The position numbers and the translations under genes were made by a program. Below the pieces are notes generated by a model. The model was not told the DNA's origin. It made no database searches and worked only from the letters and a program-made list of their open reading frames with translations. Of a stretch of 64,000 nucleotides of DNA, positions 17,303 through 25,140 are shown piece after piece. Every line of letters starts with the position of its first letter. The first letter of the stretch is position 1. Source of the stretch: Chelativorans salis (GTDB lineage: Bacteria; Pseudomonadota; Alphaproteobacteria; Rhizobiales; Rhizobiaceae); contig NZ_JAOCZP010000002.1 of NCBI RefSeq assembly GCF_025336525.1, forward strand, positions 62,001-126,000, in the 5' to 3' direction.

Positions 17303-18268
17303 ATGAAAATCACCAGCTATTTGTTGGCGGCAGGCTTGGCCCTGGGGCTCGCGGCGCCTGCAGCCGGGCAGGTCAGCTCCATCTCCACACCGCCGCAGGG
17401 ATCGGTGTGGAACACCATGGCGTCGGTCATGGCCGGTCAGGCACGCGAAAGCAGCAATATGCGCATGGTGGTGCAGCCCTACGGCGGCAACGCCCAGATG
17501 ATGCAGGCGTTGAATGAAGGCATTGCGGAGTTCTCGCTGAACGATGTGAACGACGTCATTTCCGCGTTTGAGGGTAGCGGCGAATATAGTGCCCCGATGC
17601 CCAATCTTCGCGCAGTTGCGCGGATCAACCCGTTCCCGGTCGGGCTCTATGTGAAGGAGAATTCCGGGATGACATCCGTCTCCGATCTCGCGGGCAAGAG
17701 CGTGCCTGCCGGTTGGGACGCCTTCACCATTGCGCGGTCGCACATCACCGCCATCCTCGCGGCCGGTGGGCTGACCTGGGATGATGTCAAGCAGGTACCC
17801 GTGCCTGAGCTGATCCGCGGCTCGGACGACATGGCCTCCGGCCGCGTCGACAGCGCCTTCTTCGCCGTCGGTGGGCCCAAGGTGGCCGAGGTCGACGCCT
17901 CGGTCGGCGGCGTCCGCTTCCTCACTGTGGAAGCCAATGACGAGACGCTTGCCAAGATCCAAGCAGTGCGGCCTGCCTTCTACTTTTCCGAGGTCGCTCC
18001 GGCGCCGGTGCGAGTTGGTGTCAAGGAGCCAATGATGTTCGTCACCTGGGACAACACCCTCGTCGCCGGGGCGCATGTGCCGGACGAGCAGGTCGAGGCC
18101 TTTCTGTCCGTCATCTTCGACAACGCCGAAGCCATCGGCAACGCCTACCCGCCGCTCAAGGCGCTCAATCTCGAGACTGCCTACAAGAGCTATCCGGGAC
18201 TGGAGTATCACCCCGGCGCCGTCGCCTTCTTCGAAGAGCGCGGCGTCAAGCAATCGGTCTCTGAGTAG
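17303..18268 (+). CDS. TAXI-family TRAP solute-binding protein
   Basis: A 321-residue periplasmic binding protein. The start at 17303 has GGGAGGAATAAA upstream and a Sec signal (KITSYLLAAGLALGLAAPAAG). The mature protein begins with the TAXI pattern (SISTPPQGSVWNTMASVMAG), with MRMVVQPYGGNAQMMQALNE and, further on, LAGKSVPAGWDAFTIARSHI. It delivers a carboxylate ligand to the adjacent fused TRAP permease using an ion gradient. Its place between the ligase-hydroxylase and the ring-cleavage genes suggests an aromatic acid such as salicylate or gentisate. A hairpin follows its stop. Confidence 0.88.
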   Translation: MKITSYLLAAGLALGLAAPAAGQVSSISTPPQGSVWNTMASVMAGQARESSNMRMVVQPYGGNAQMMQALNEGIAEFSLNDVNDVISAFEGSGEYSAPMPNLRAVARINPFPVGLYVKENSGMTSVSDLAGKSVPAGWDAFTIARSHITAILAAGGLTWDDVKQVPVPELIRGSDDMASGRVDSAFFAVGGPKVAEVDASVGGVRFLTVEANDETLAKIQAVRPAFYFSEVAPAPVRVGVKEPMMFVTWDNTLVAGAHVPDEQVEAFLSVIFDNAEAIGNAYPPLKALNLETAYKSYPGLEYHPGAVAFFEERGVKQSVSE

Positions 18269-18283
18269 CCTGAGGCCTCATGC

Positions 18284-18304
18284 GGGGCGGTGCGGAGCCG
18301 CCCC
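18284..18304 (+). terminator. GC hairpin after the TRAP binding-protein gene
   Basis: GGGGCGG at 18284-18290 pairs with CCGCCCC at 18298-18304 around a 7-base loop; the palindrome TGAGGCCTCA lies just upstream at 18271-18280. No T-run follows. The position between the binding protein and its permease again suggests dosage control within the operon. Confidence 0.6.
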
Positions 18305-18331
18305 TGCCAACCCAAACGGGAAGGGCACCGA

Positions 18332-20314
18332 GTGACCGACAAGATCATGCAAAACGCTGCCGGCTCCGCAATTGTTGAAGATGTGGGCGGTCCGGCATGG
18401 GTCCGGCACCTGATCCATGCGCTTGCCGGCACACTCACGCTGGTAGCCGTGGCACAGGCCGCCGATCTGCCGTCCCGGCTCGGCTACTCCTATTACACAG
18501 AGCAGTTCCTGGCGGTGATCCTGGGATTGAGCCTTGGGCTCGTGTTCCTGACCCGCCGGGCAAGGAGCACCGACAAGGCCGTTGCGCCTCCAATCGCAGA
18601 CCTGGTTCTCGCCGCGCTCGGCCTCGGCCTCTCTTTCTATGTTGCCTGGGCGTATCCAAGCCTGCTGGCCAATGCCATGCTGTTGCCGTGGAATGCGCTC
18701 GTCGCCGGCGGTCTTCTGTTCCTCCTGGTGCTCGAGGGGCTGCGCCGGACGGTTGGAATGACGCTCGTTATCGTCGTGCTGGCGATCGTGCTCTACGGGC
18801 TCGTCGGCCATCTCGTGCCGGGGGTACTGCAAACCCGCGAGGTCCAGCTTCCGCGCCTGGCCGTCTATCTCGCTTTCGATCCGAACGGCCTTTTCGGGGT
18901 AACGCTCAACGTCGCGGCCACAGTTGTCGTCGCCTTTGTTCTGTTCGGGCAACTCCTGCTGCGCTCAGGCGGTGCCGATTTCTTCAACGACATCGCGCTC
19001 GCCACCATGGGCCACAGGCGCGGTGGCTCGGCGAAGATCTCTATCGTCGCCTCGGCTCTTTTCGGCTCGATATCCGGCGTGGTGGTGTCGAATATCGTTG
19101 CGACCGGCGTGGTCACGATCCGGCTGATGATCAATTCCGGTTTCCGCCGCGCCACGGCGGCGGCAATCGAAGCGGTCGCCTCGACCGGCGGGCAGATCGC
19201 GCCGCCGGTCATGGGCGCTGTGGCCTTCCTGATGGCTGATATCCTGCAGAAGCCATACTCGGAGATTGTCGTGGCGGCGATCGTGCCGGCGCTGCTCTAT
19301 TATGTCGCGCTTTATGTGCAGGCTGACCTGCAGGCGGCAAAGCATGGCATAAAGCCGGTGGAGGGGGAGGATATCCCTCCGGTGGGCCGCGTCGTGACCC
19401 GCGGGTGGGTTTTCGCCTTGCCCTTCGCGGCGATCGTCGCGGCGCTGTTCTGGTTCAACCAGCGGGCGGAGACCGCGGCGCTTTGGGGCGGCGGTGCGGC
19501 CCTCCTGATCGGGCTTTTCATGGGCTACGGTAAGAGCCGCATGTCTCTGCGCGATCTCTGGAACGCAGCCGTTGAGAGCGGCCGGTCGATTATCGACATC
19601 ATCATGATCGCTGCCGCAGCCGGTTTCATCATCGGCGTGCTGAATGTGACGGGCCTTGGGTTCGCCGTGACATTCGCCCTGGTCGATCTGGGGCAGGGCA
19701 GTCTGCTGCTTCTCCTGCTGATCTCGGCGGCGGTTTGCCTCGTGCTCGGCATGGGCATGCCGACGGTGGGCGTCTACCTGCTGCTTGCAGTGCTCGTCGC
19801 GCCCTCGCTGATCGAAACCGGCGTGGAGCCGATCGCCGCGCACCTCTTCATCTTCTATCTCGGAATGATGTCCATGGTGACGCCGCCCATCGGCATCGGC
19901 GCCTTCTTCGCGGCGTCCATCGCCAAGGCGCCGCCGATGGCTACCGCGTTCGAGGCGATGCGCTTCGGGTGGACTGCCTATATCATTCCCTTCCTCTTCG
20001 TCTTCTCGCCCTCTCTTCTTTTGATCGGCGAGCCGGTCGACATCGTCCTGGCAGTTGTGACGGCGATCCTGGGGGTCTACGCGATCTCCAGCGCCTTTAT
20101 CGGCTGGCTTCATGGCCCGGCCGGTCCGGTGCGGCGCGTGCTGACGGGGCTCGCGGGTGCGGCGCTGCTCCTGCCGCCCGGAATCATCGGGGCCGCAACC
20201 CTCTGGTTCAATGCGGCGGGCATGGCAGCTCTGATCGTGCTCTGGCTGCTGGGGCGTGAGCGGACCGAAGCAGAATCACTCTCTGTGGGGGCGGAGAACA
20301 CAACCCGGATATGA
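18332..20314 (+). CDS. TRAP transporter fused 4TM/12TM permease
   Basis: A 660-residue inner-membrane TRAP subunit in which the small (DctQ-like) and large (DctM-like) parts are fused, the usual form with TAXI binding proteins. An amphipathic N-terminus precedes the first helices; the large domain carries GSISGVVVSNIVATGVVTIR and ASTGGQIAPPVMGAVAFLMA, and in the second half GMGMPTVGVYLLLAVLVAPS and MMSMVTPPIGIGAFFAASIA. The GTG at 18332 with GGGAAGGG at 18318-18325 is preferred to the ATG at 18347 and the GTG at 18290. It works with the preceding binding protein to import the locus substrate. Confidence 0.88.
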   Translation: MTDKIMQNAAGSAIVEDVGGPAWVRHLIHALAGTLTLVAVAQAADLPSRLGYSYYTEQFLAVILGLSLGLVFLTRRARSTDKAVAPPIADLVLAALGLGLSFYVAWAYPSLLANAMLLPWNALVAGGLLFLLVLEGLRRTVGMTLVIVVLAIVLYGLVGHLVPGVLQTREVQLPRLAVYLAFDPNGLFGVTLNVAATVVVAFVLFGQLLLRSGGADFFNDIALATMGHRRGGSAKISIVASALFGSISGVVVSNIVATGVVTIRLMINSGFRRATAAAIEAVASTGGQIAPPVMGAVAFLMADILQKPYSEIVVAAIVPALLYYVALYVQADLQAAKHGIKPVEGEDIPPVGRVVTRGWVFALPFAAIVAALFWFNQRAETAALWGGGAALLIGLFMGYGKSRMSLRDLWNAAVESGRSIIDIIMIAAAAGFIIGVLNVTGLGFAVTFALVDLGQGSLLLLLLISAAVCLVLGMGMPTVGVYLLLAVLVAPSLIETGVEPIAAHLFIFYLGMMSMVTPPIGIGAFFAASIAKAPPMATAFEAMRFGWTAYIIPFLFVFSPSLLLIGEPVDIVLAVVTAILGVYAISSAFIGWLHGPAGPVRRVLTGLAGAALLLPPGIIGAATLWFNAAGMAALIVLWLLGRERTEAESLSVGAENTTRI

Positions 20315-20380
20315 AGCATCTTGTGCACGGCGCATTCGATATGGGCCATGCAAGCTGAACCAAGGAACAAGGAAACAATA

Positions 20381-21079
20381 ATGTCCTACGTCTTTTCTCC
20401 CGTACCGACCGCGAGTGTGGCTGTCGCCGGAAGCCCGGACAGATTTCCGGTGCGGCGCATCTTCTGCGTCGGGAGGAACTATGCGGCCCATGCTCGCGAG
20501 ATGGGCAAGGATCCGGACCGCGAAGCGCCGTTCTTCTTCAGCAAACCGGCGGATGCCGTCGTGGATTCTGGCGAAACCGTCGCCTACCCACCGCAGACGG
20601 AAAATTTTCACTACGAGGCGGAACTGATCGTCGCGATCGGCACGGGCGGGCGCAATATCTCCGAAGCGGCGGCTTTGAGCCACGTCTGGGGTTACGCTAT
20701 CGGCAACGATCTCACCCGGCGGGATCTGCAGCTTCAGGCGCGGGACAAGGGGCGCCCTTGGGATTTCGGCAAGGCGTTCGACCGCTCCGCTGTGATCGGC
20801 CCGGTTCATCCCGTGGCGGCGGTCGGGCACCCGGACAAGGGCTCGATCCGGCTCACCGTGAATGGGGAGACGAAGCAGAACGGGGATCTCGCCGAGCTTA
20901 TCTGGTCGGTGCCCGAGATCATATCGATCCTTTCGCATTCCATCACGCTCGCGCCGGGCGACCTGATCATGACCGGCACGCCGGCAGGCGTCGGACCGCT
21001 GCTGCCGGGCGATACTTGCGTCGTCAGCATCGAAGGGTTGGGCGAAATCAGCACTCGGATCGGCCCCAGGGAAGAATAA
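20381..21079 (+). CDS. nagK: Fumarylpyruvate hydrolase (FAH family)
   Basis: A 232-residue fumarylacetoacetate-hydrolase-fold enzyme. It shows IFCVGRNYAAHAREMG, the metal-binding acidic cluster in NFHYEAELIVAIG, GYAIGNDLTRRDLQ, and GDLIMTGTPAGVGPL, all standard for fumarylpyruvate hydrolases (NagK type). It cleaves fumarylpyruvate to fumarate and pyruvate, the last step of the glutathione-dependent gentisate pathway. The start at 20381 has AAGGAA upstream. It is followed two bases later by the GST-type isomerase. The symbol is by analogy with the Ralstonia nag genes. Confidence 0.87.
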   Translation: MSYVFSPVPTASVAVAGSPDRFPVRRIFCVGRNYAAHAREMGKDPDREAPFFFSKPADAVVDSGETVAYPPQTENFHYEAELIVAIGTGGRNISEAAALSHVWGYAIGNDLTRRDLQLQARDKGRPWDFGKAFDRSAVIGPVHPVAAVGHPDKGSIRLTVNGETKQNGDLAELIWSVPEIISILSHSITLAPGDLIMTGTPAGVGPLLPGDTCVVSIEGLGEISTRIGPREE

Positions 21080-21081
21080 TA

Positions 21082-21729
21082 ATGAGCCTGACGCTGCATA
21101 ATTTCTTCCGGTCCTCTACCTCTACGCGGCTGCGCGCGGCGCTGAACCTCAAGGGCCTGGACTACACATACATGCCCTATGTCCTGCGGCGGGGGGACAC
21201 GCGCAAGCCGGAGTACCTGGCGATGAATCCGGCCGGCCTCGTGCCCGCGCTCGAGCGCGCCGACGGTACCGTCATGACGCAGTCGCTGGCGATTATCGAG
21301 TGGCTGGAGGAAACCCATCCCGAGCCTGCGCTGTTGCCGTCCGATCCCGATGGTCGGGCGCGGGTGAGGGCGCTCGCGATGATGATCGCCTGCGAAGTCC
21401 ATCCGCTCAACAATCTCCGGGTGCTCGGCTATCTCGCCAATCGTTTTGGCGCAGACGAGGCAGCGCAGAAGGAATGGTTCACCCACTGGGTGCAGACCAC
21501 CTTCGACGCCTTGGAGACGACGCTGTCGTTGGACGTGCGGACCGGAACATTCTGCCACGGCGACCAGTCCGGGCTCGCGGACCTTTGCCTTTACGCGCAG
21601 GTCTGGAACAACCGCCGGTTCGATATCGACACCTCGGCATGGCCGACGATCGGCCGCATTTTCGAGCGGCTGGACGCAATTCCCGCTTTCAAGAATGCGG
21701 CGCCGCCTAACCAGCCGGACGCGGCCTGA
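21082..21729 (+). CDS. nagL: Maleylpyruvate isomerase, glutathione S-transferase zeta type
   Basis: A 215-residue zeta-class GST. The N-terminal thioredoxin-like domain carries the signature serine cluster FFRSSTSTRLRAALNLKG and the glutathione-site segment NPAGLVPAL with QSLAIIEWLEE; the all-helical C-terminal domain includes CEVHPLNNLRVLGYL and SGLADLCLYAQVWN. It converts maleylpyruvate to fumarylpyruvate with glutathione as cofactor. It starts two bases after the hydrolase stop, so the two consecutive enzymes are made together. Maleylacetoacetate isomerase is the close alternative, but the gentisate context favours maleylpyruvate. Confidence 0.87.
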   Translation: MSLTLHNFFRSSTSTRLRAALNLKGLDYTYMPYVLRRGDTRKPEYLAMNPAGLVPALERADGTVMTQSLAIIEWLEETHPEPALLPSDPDGRARVRALAMMIACEVHPLNNLRVLGYLANRFGADEAAQKEWFTHWVQTTFDALETTLSLDVRTGTFCHGDQSGLADLCLYAQVWNNRRFDIDTSAWPTIGRIFERLDAIPAFKNAAPPNQPDAA

Positions 21730-21759
21730 GGATTCACCTCGTCACCAGGAGGACATACT

Positions 21760-22863
21760 ATGTTCGACGAGAAAGAAGACGCTCCCGCCCATGCCATGCA
21801 GCCGGAAGACACCCCGGAGCTGCGCGCGCTCTACAAGGGCTTCGAGGAACAGCATCTCCTGCCGCTGTGGACTCAACTGGGTGACCTGATGCCCGTTCAT
21901 CCGAAGCCGCGGGCGGTGCCGTATGTCTGGAAATGGGCTGAATTGCTACCGCTTGCGCAACGCTCCGGCGAACTCGTCCCGGTCGGGCGGGGCGGCGAGC
22001 GGCGAGCCCTCGGGCTTGCCAATCCAGGGCTTGGCGGGCATGCCTATGTCAGTCCTACGCTGTGGGCGGCGATCCAGTATCTGGGCCCCAAGGAGACTGC
22101 GCCCGAACATCGCCATTCGCAGAACGCCTTCCGCTTTGTGGTCGAGGGGGAGGGGGTCTGGACCGTGGTCAACGGCGATCCGGTGCGTATGAGCCGTGGC
22201 GATCTGCTGCTGACTCCCGGCTGGCATTTCCACGGCCATCACAACGACACCGACAAGCCCATGGCCTGGATTGACGGGCTCGACATCCCCTTCGCACAGC
22301 AGAACGATGTCGGTTTCTTCGAGTTCGGATCGGACCGCGTGACCGACTATGCGACGCCTCGCTTTTCACGCGGCGAGCGGCTCTGGTGCCATCCGGGGCT
22401 GCGCCCACTGTCGGGGCTTCGGGATACGGTCAGTTCCCCCATCGGCGCCTATCGGTGGGAGCATACAGACCGGGCGCTGACCGAACAGCTCCTGCTGGAA
22501 GAAGAGGGGCAGCCCGCGACGGTCGAGCAGGGCCACGCCGCCATTCGATACGTCAATCCCACAACGGGCGGCGACGTGATGCCGACGATCCGCTGCGAGT
22601 TCCATCGCCTGCGCGCGGGTACCGAAACGCCGACGCGGCGGGAGGTGGGCTCGACTGTCTTCCAGGTTTTCGAGGGTCGTGGCGGAGTTGTTATTGACGG
22701 CGTGACACACAAGCTCGACATCGGCGATATGTTCGTGATCCCGTCCTGGGTGCCGTGGTCCCTGCAGGCGGAGACGCAGTTCGATCTCTTCCGCTTCTCC
22801 GATGCACCGATCATAGAACGCCTGAACTTCGCCCGCACCCATGTCGACAGAGGGGAGCCGTGA
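21760..22863 (+). CDS. Gentisate 1,2-dioxygenase
   Basis: A 367-residue bicupin iron dioxygenase that opens the gentisate ring between C1 and C2 to give maleylpyruvate. The N-terminal cupin carries the metal-ligand histidines in APEHRHSQNAFRFVVEG and a late histidine set in PGWHFHGHHND; the second, degenerate cupin ends GDMFVIPSWVPWSLQ. The LWTQLGDLMPVHPKPRAVPY stretch and the helical N-terminus are typical of gentisate dioxygenases. AGGAGGA precedes the ATG. Its stop overlaps the next gene's GTG start (GTGA), coupling ring cleavage to the second isomerase. Confidence 0.92.
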   Translation: MFDEKEDAPAHAMQPEDTPELRALYKGFEEQHLLPLWTQLGDLMPVHPKPRAVPYVWKWAELLPLAQRSGELVPVGRGGERRALGLANPGLGGHAYVSPTLWAAIQYLGPKETAPEHRHSQNAFRFVVEGEGVWTVVNGDPVRMSRGDLLLTPGWHFHGHHNDTDKPMAWIDGLDIPFAQQNDVGFFEFGSDRVTDYATPRFSRGERLWCHPGLRPLSGLRDTVSSPIGAYRWEHTDRALTEQLLLEEEGQPATVEQGHAAIRYVNPTTGGDVMPTIRCEFHRLRAGTETPTRREVGSTVFQVFEGRGGVVIDGVTHKLDIGDMFVIPSWVPWSLQAETQFDLFRFSDAPIIERLNFARTHVDRGEP

Positions 22864-23651
22864 GCACGGCGCAAGAGGCGGCACGCGCCGCCTTGCGCCA
22901 GCGCCAGGGCCCGGGCGCTCGTTATGACGCGCCCGCTGCGCCCGCTCGTTCTCTCGACTGGGCGCGGCGTGGCACGGCCTATTTCGCGCGCCTGCTCAAT
23001 GACCTGTCGGATGCCGACCTCGATGCGCCCTCGGCGCTGCCCGGATTGTCGCGGCGTCACATCATCGCTCACATCGGCTATCAAGCGCGCACCTTGAGCG
23101 AGATCGTCGCCTGGGCGCGGACGGGGCAGGCCGGACCATTTCCACGGGTGGTGCAGGTGGCGGAAAGCGATATCGCGCTCGGCGTCACACTGCCCACACG
23201 CGCCCTGCGCTATCTGTTCGATCATTCGGAAGTGCACCTCAATGTCGAATGGCGCGATCTGACCGATGCCGACTGGGACGCTTGCGTTGTGGAGGACGCA
23301 GAGGGCCGGCGGATCGCGCTGCGCGAAACGCCGGAAACCCGTGCCCGTGCGCTCTGGCTCCATGCGGTGGACCTGAATGCGACCGGGCGCTTTACCGATA
23401 TGCCACCGGCATTCATTGATGCGCTGATCCGGCATTATGCAACGGCATATTCCGGCAAGGTCGATCTCGTTCTATCTCCGTCAGACCGGCAGCAGGAGGT
23501 TGTGATCGGCAATGCGACCGACATCACGGTGACAGGACGAGCGGCGGATATCGGCCGGTGGCTCTCAGGCCGGGGTGCCCGCGGCTTGCAGGTCCGTGGA
23601 GGACCGCTACCCGAAGGAATATCACCGGTCCCCGGCCTCATCGGCCTTTGA
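22860..23651 (+). CDS. MDMPI-type maleylpyruvate isomerase (mycothiol-enzyme family)
   Basis: A 263-residue protein of the DinB-fold, mycothiol-dependent maleylpyruvate isomerase family, unrelated to the GST isomerase two genes upstream. It has the four-helix N-terminal domain (LDWARRGTAYFARLLNDLSD, SRRHIIAHIGYQARTL) and the RALWLHAVDLN motif before a small C-terminal domain. In the Corynebacterium enzyme zinc is held by a His, a Glu four residues before a second His, and that His. Here His71 and His168 are present, but the Glu position is Ala164. The GTG start at 22860 overlaps the dioxygenase stop. It may be an isomerase with altered metal or thiol use, or a repurposed homologue. Confidence 0.8.
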   Translation: MSTAQEAARAALRQRQGPGARYDAPAAPARSLDWARRGTAYFARLLNDLSDADLDAPSALPGLSRRHIIAHIGYQARTLSEIVAWARTGQAGPFPRVVQVAESDIALGVTLPTRALRYLFDHSEVHLNVEWRDLTDADWDACVVEDAEGRRIALRETPETRARALWLHAVDLNATGRFTDMPPAFIDALIRHYATAYSGKVDLVLSPSDRQQEVVIGNATDITVTGRAADIGRWLSGRGARGLQVRGGPLPEGISPVPGLIGL

Positions 23652-23853
23652 GACGCGCGCATCAAGGTTAAAGCTCGCCTGCCGCTTCGCTGCTGGGGAT
23701 CGATCCCGTTACCCCCGCGCTTAGAGGATACGGCGCACCTCATCGGTCAGAATCCGGCTGATGCGTAGCTCGGGCTGGCTTTTCCGAACTTGTGAAGCCC
23801 GGATGGGCAGGACTGGAGCATCAATCCGACACTCCAGCATTCTATCGTTGCGT

Positions 23854-23960
23854 GCAAGAAATTTCATTCCATGAAAAAGTATGCAGGTCCGTTGACATGC
23901 TGCCAGATCTGCCATACGAACCTGGTACGCAATGAAATTCACTAACTGAAATTTCTTGCA
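23854..23960 (+). promoter_or_regulatory. Promoter with flanking 14-bp inverted operators
   Basis: TTGACA at 23892-23897 and TACGAA at 23915-23920 are 17 bases apart, a good sigma70-like promoter pointing at the sugar/polyol importer. It is bracketed by TGCAAGAAATTTCA at 23854-23867 and its exact reverse complement at 23947-23960, 93 bases apart start to start. A further dyad TTTCAT-TCC-ATGAAA covers 23863-23877, and GAAATT at 23934-23939 faces AATTTC at 23950-23955. One site upstream and one just past the expected start of transcription is the classic layout for repression by looping; the SorC regulator of this operon is the natural binder. Confidence 0.6.
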
Positions 23961-24018
23961 AAGGCGATGGAGCGCTGTCAGCCTCCATCGCGAGGAACGG
24001 TTCGAAGCGGAGGAGACA

Positions 24019-25026
24019 ATGAGAAAGATTGGACTTGCCGGGGCCTTGGCCGCGGCGACAATGGCGGTCGCGCCTGCATCGGCAGGCGAGAGCAAGTTTC
24101 AGTGCGAGCCAGGCGAGACGTATATCATGAACGTGATGGTCTCGGCTCATCCCTACTGGGTTCCGGTGTATCAGGGCTTCAAGCAGGCCGCCGAGGCGAT
24201 GGGCTGCGAGACGGTCTTCTCCGGCACGCCCGACTACGACATCACCAAGCAGATCGCTTCGTTCGAGCAGGATCTGGTGAAGCAGCCGGCGGGCATCCTG
24301 CTCCATCCCATGCAGTCGGACCCGTTCATCGAGCCGATCGACCGCGCCATCGAGAGCGGCGTCGAGGTCGTCACCTTTGCGGCGGATTCGCCCAATTCCA
24401 AGCGCACGGGCTACATCACCTCGGACAACCTTGCCGAGGCCAAGTTCGCGGCTGAGGAGATCGTGAAGCAGATCGGCGACAGCGGCGAGTATGCCGTGCT
24501 GGAGAATCCCGGTCAGAGCAACCACGATCTGCGTGTCACGGCGCTGATCTCCTACATGGAGGAGAACTACCCGAATATGAAGCTGGTCGGACGGCAGGCG
24601 ACCAACCAGGACAGCAACGCAGCCTACCGCGCGACCGCTTCCATCCTCCAGGCCAACCCCAATCTGGGCGCGCTATGGATTCCGGAAGCCGGCTCGGCGG
24701 AGGGCGCTGTCGCGGCCGTGCTGGAAGCTGAGGCGGATGTGCTGATCATGCATGCGGATATCACGCCGACGACGCTCGAGCACATCAAGGCCGGCAACAT
24801 CCACATGGCGCTCAACCCCAACCAGGGCATGCAGGGCTTCATGGGTTTCGTCGCCACCTTCATGGCGGCGCATCCAGACATGTTCGATCCGTTCAACGAC
24901 TACAAGGTCTCGGGCTACAACCCGATGCAGATCCCTTTCGTCGACAACGGCTTCGCGGTCATCACAAAGGAGAACGCCGCCTCCTTCGACCTGAACACGT
25001 ACATGGAAGGGCGGGACCCGAGCTAG
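24019..25026 (+). CDS. Sugar/polyol ABC transporter substrate-binding protein
   Basis: A 335-residue periplasmic binding protein of the ribose-type (peripla_BP_4) group. A Sec signal (RKIGLAGALAAATMAVAPAS) follows an ATG with GGAGGAGACA upstream. The mature part has MNVMVSAHPYWVPVYQGFKQ, then DYDITKQIASFEQDLVKQPA, and the hinge-side HADITPTTLEHIKAGNIHMA, all typical of pentose, tetritol or sugar-alcohol binders. It is the first gene of an operon with SorC regulator, kinase and dehydrogenase, so the ligand is likely a sugar alcohol or small sugar. Two cysteines in the mature N-terminal region (KFQCEPGET and MGCET) could form a disulfide. Confidence 0.88.
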   Translation: MRKIGLAGALAAATMAVAPASAGESKFQCEPGETYIMNVMVSAHPYWVPVYQGFKQAAEAMGCETVFSGTPDYDITKQIASFEQDLVKQPAGILLHPMQSDPFIEPIDRAIESGVEVVTFAADSPNSKRTGYITSDNLAEAKFAAEEIVKQIGDSGEYAVLENPGQSNHDLRVTALISYMEENYPNMKLVGRQATNQDSNAAYRATASILQANPNLGALWIPEAGSAEGAVAAVLEAEADVLIMHADITPTTLEHIKAGNIHMALNPNQGMQGFMGFVATFMAAHPDMFDPFNDYKVSGYNPMQIPFVDNGFAVITKENAASFDLNTYMEGRDPS

Positions 25027-25035
25027 GGCCCGGGA

Positions 25036-25089
25036 GCAACGCTCTAGAAGAGTTGTTGCCCGCGCCGCGCCGAGCGGGGCGGCGCGGGC
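25036..25089 (+). terminator. Tandem hairpins between binding protein and ATPase genes
   Basis: A first stem-loop at 25036-25059 (GCAACGCTCT over AGAG-T-TGTTGC with one bulge) is followed by a perfect 11-bp stem, 25058-25068 with 25079-25089, around a 10-base loop. The two share two bases, so they may compete. There is no T-run. They lie in the 114-base gap after the binding-protein gene and would favour its transcript over the downstream genes. Confidence 0.65.
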
Positions 25090-25140
25090 AGCCCGAAGCC
25101 GGCACGTTCCATCCCGACGCCAACCAAGCGGCAGTTAGCT

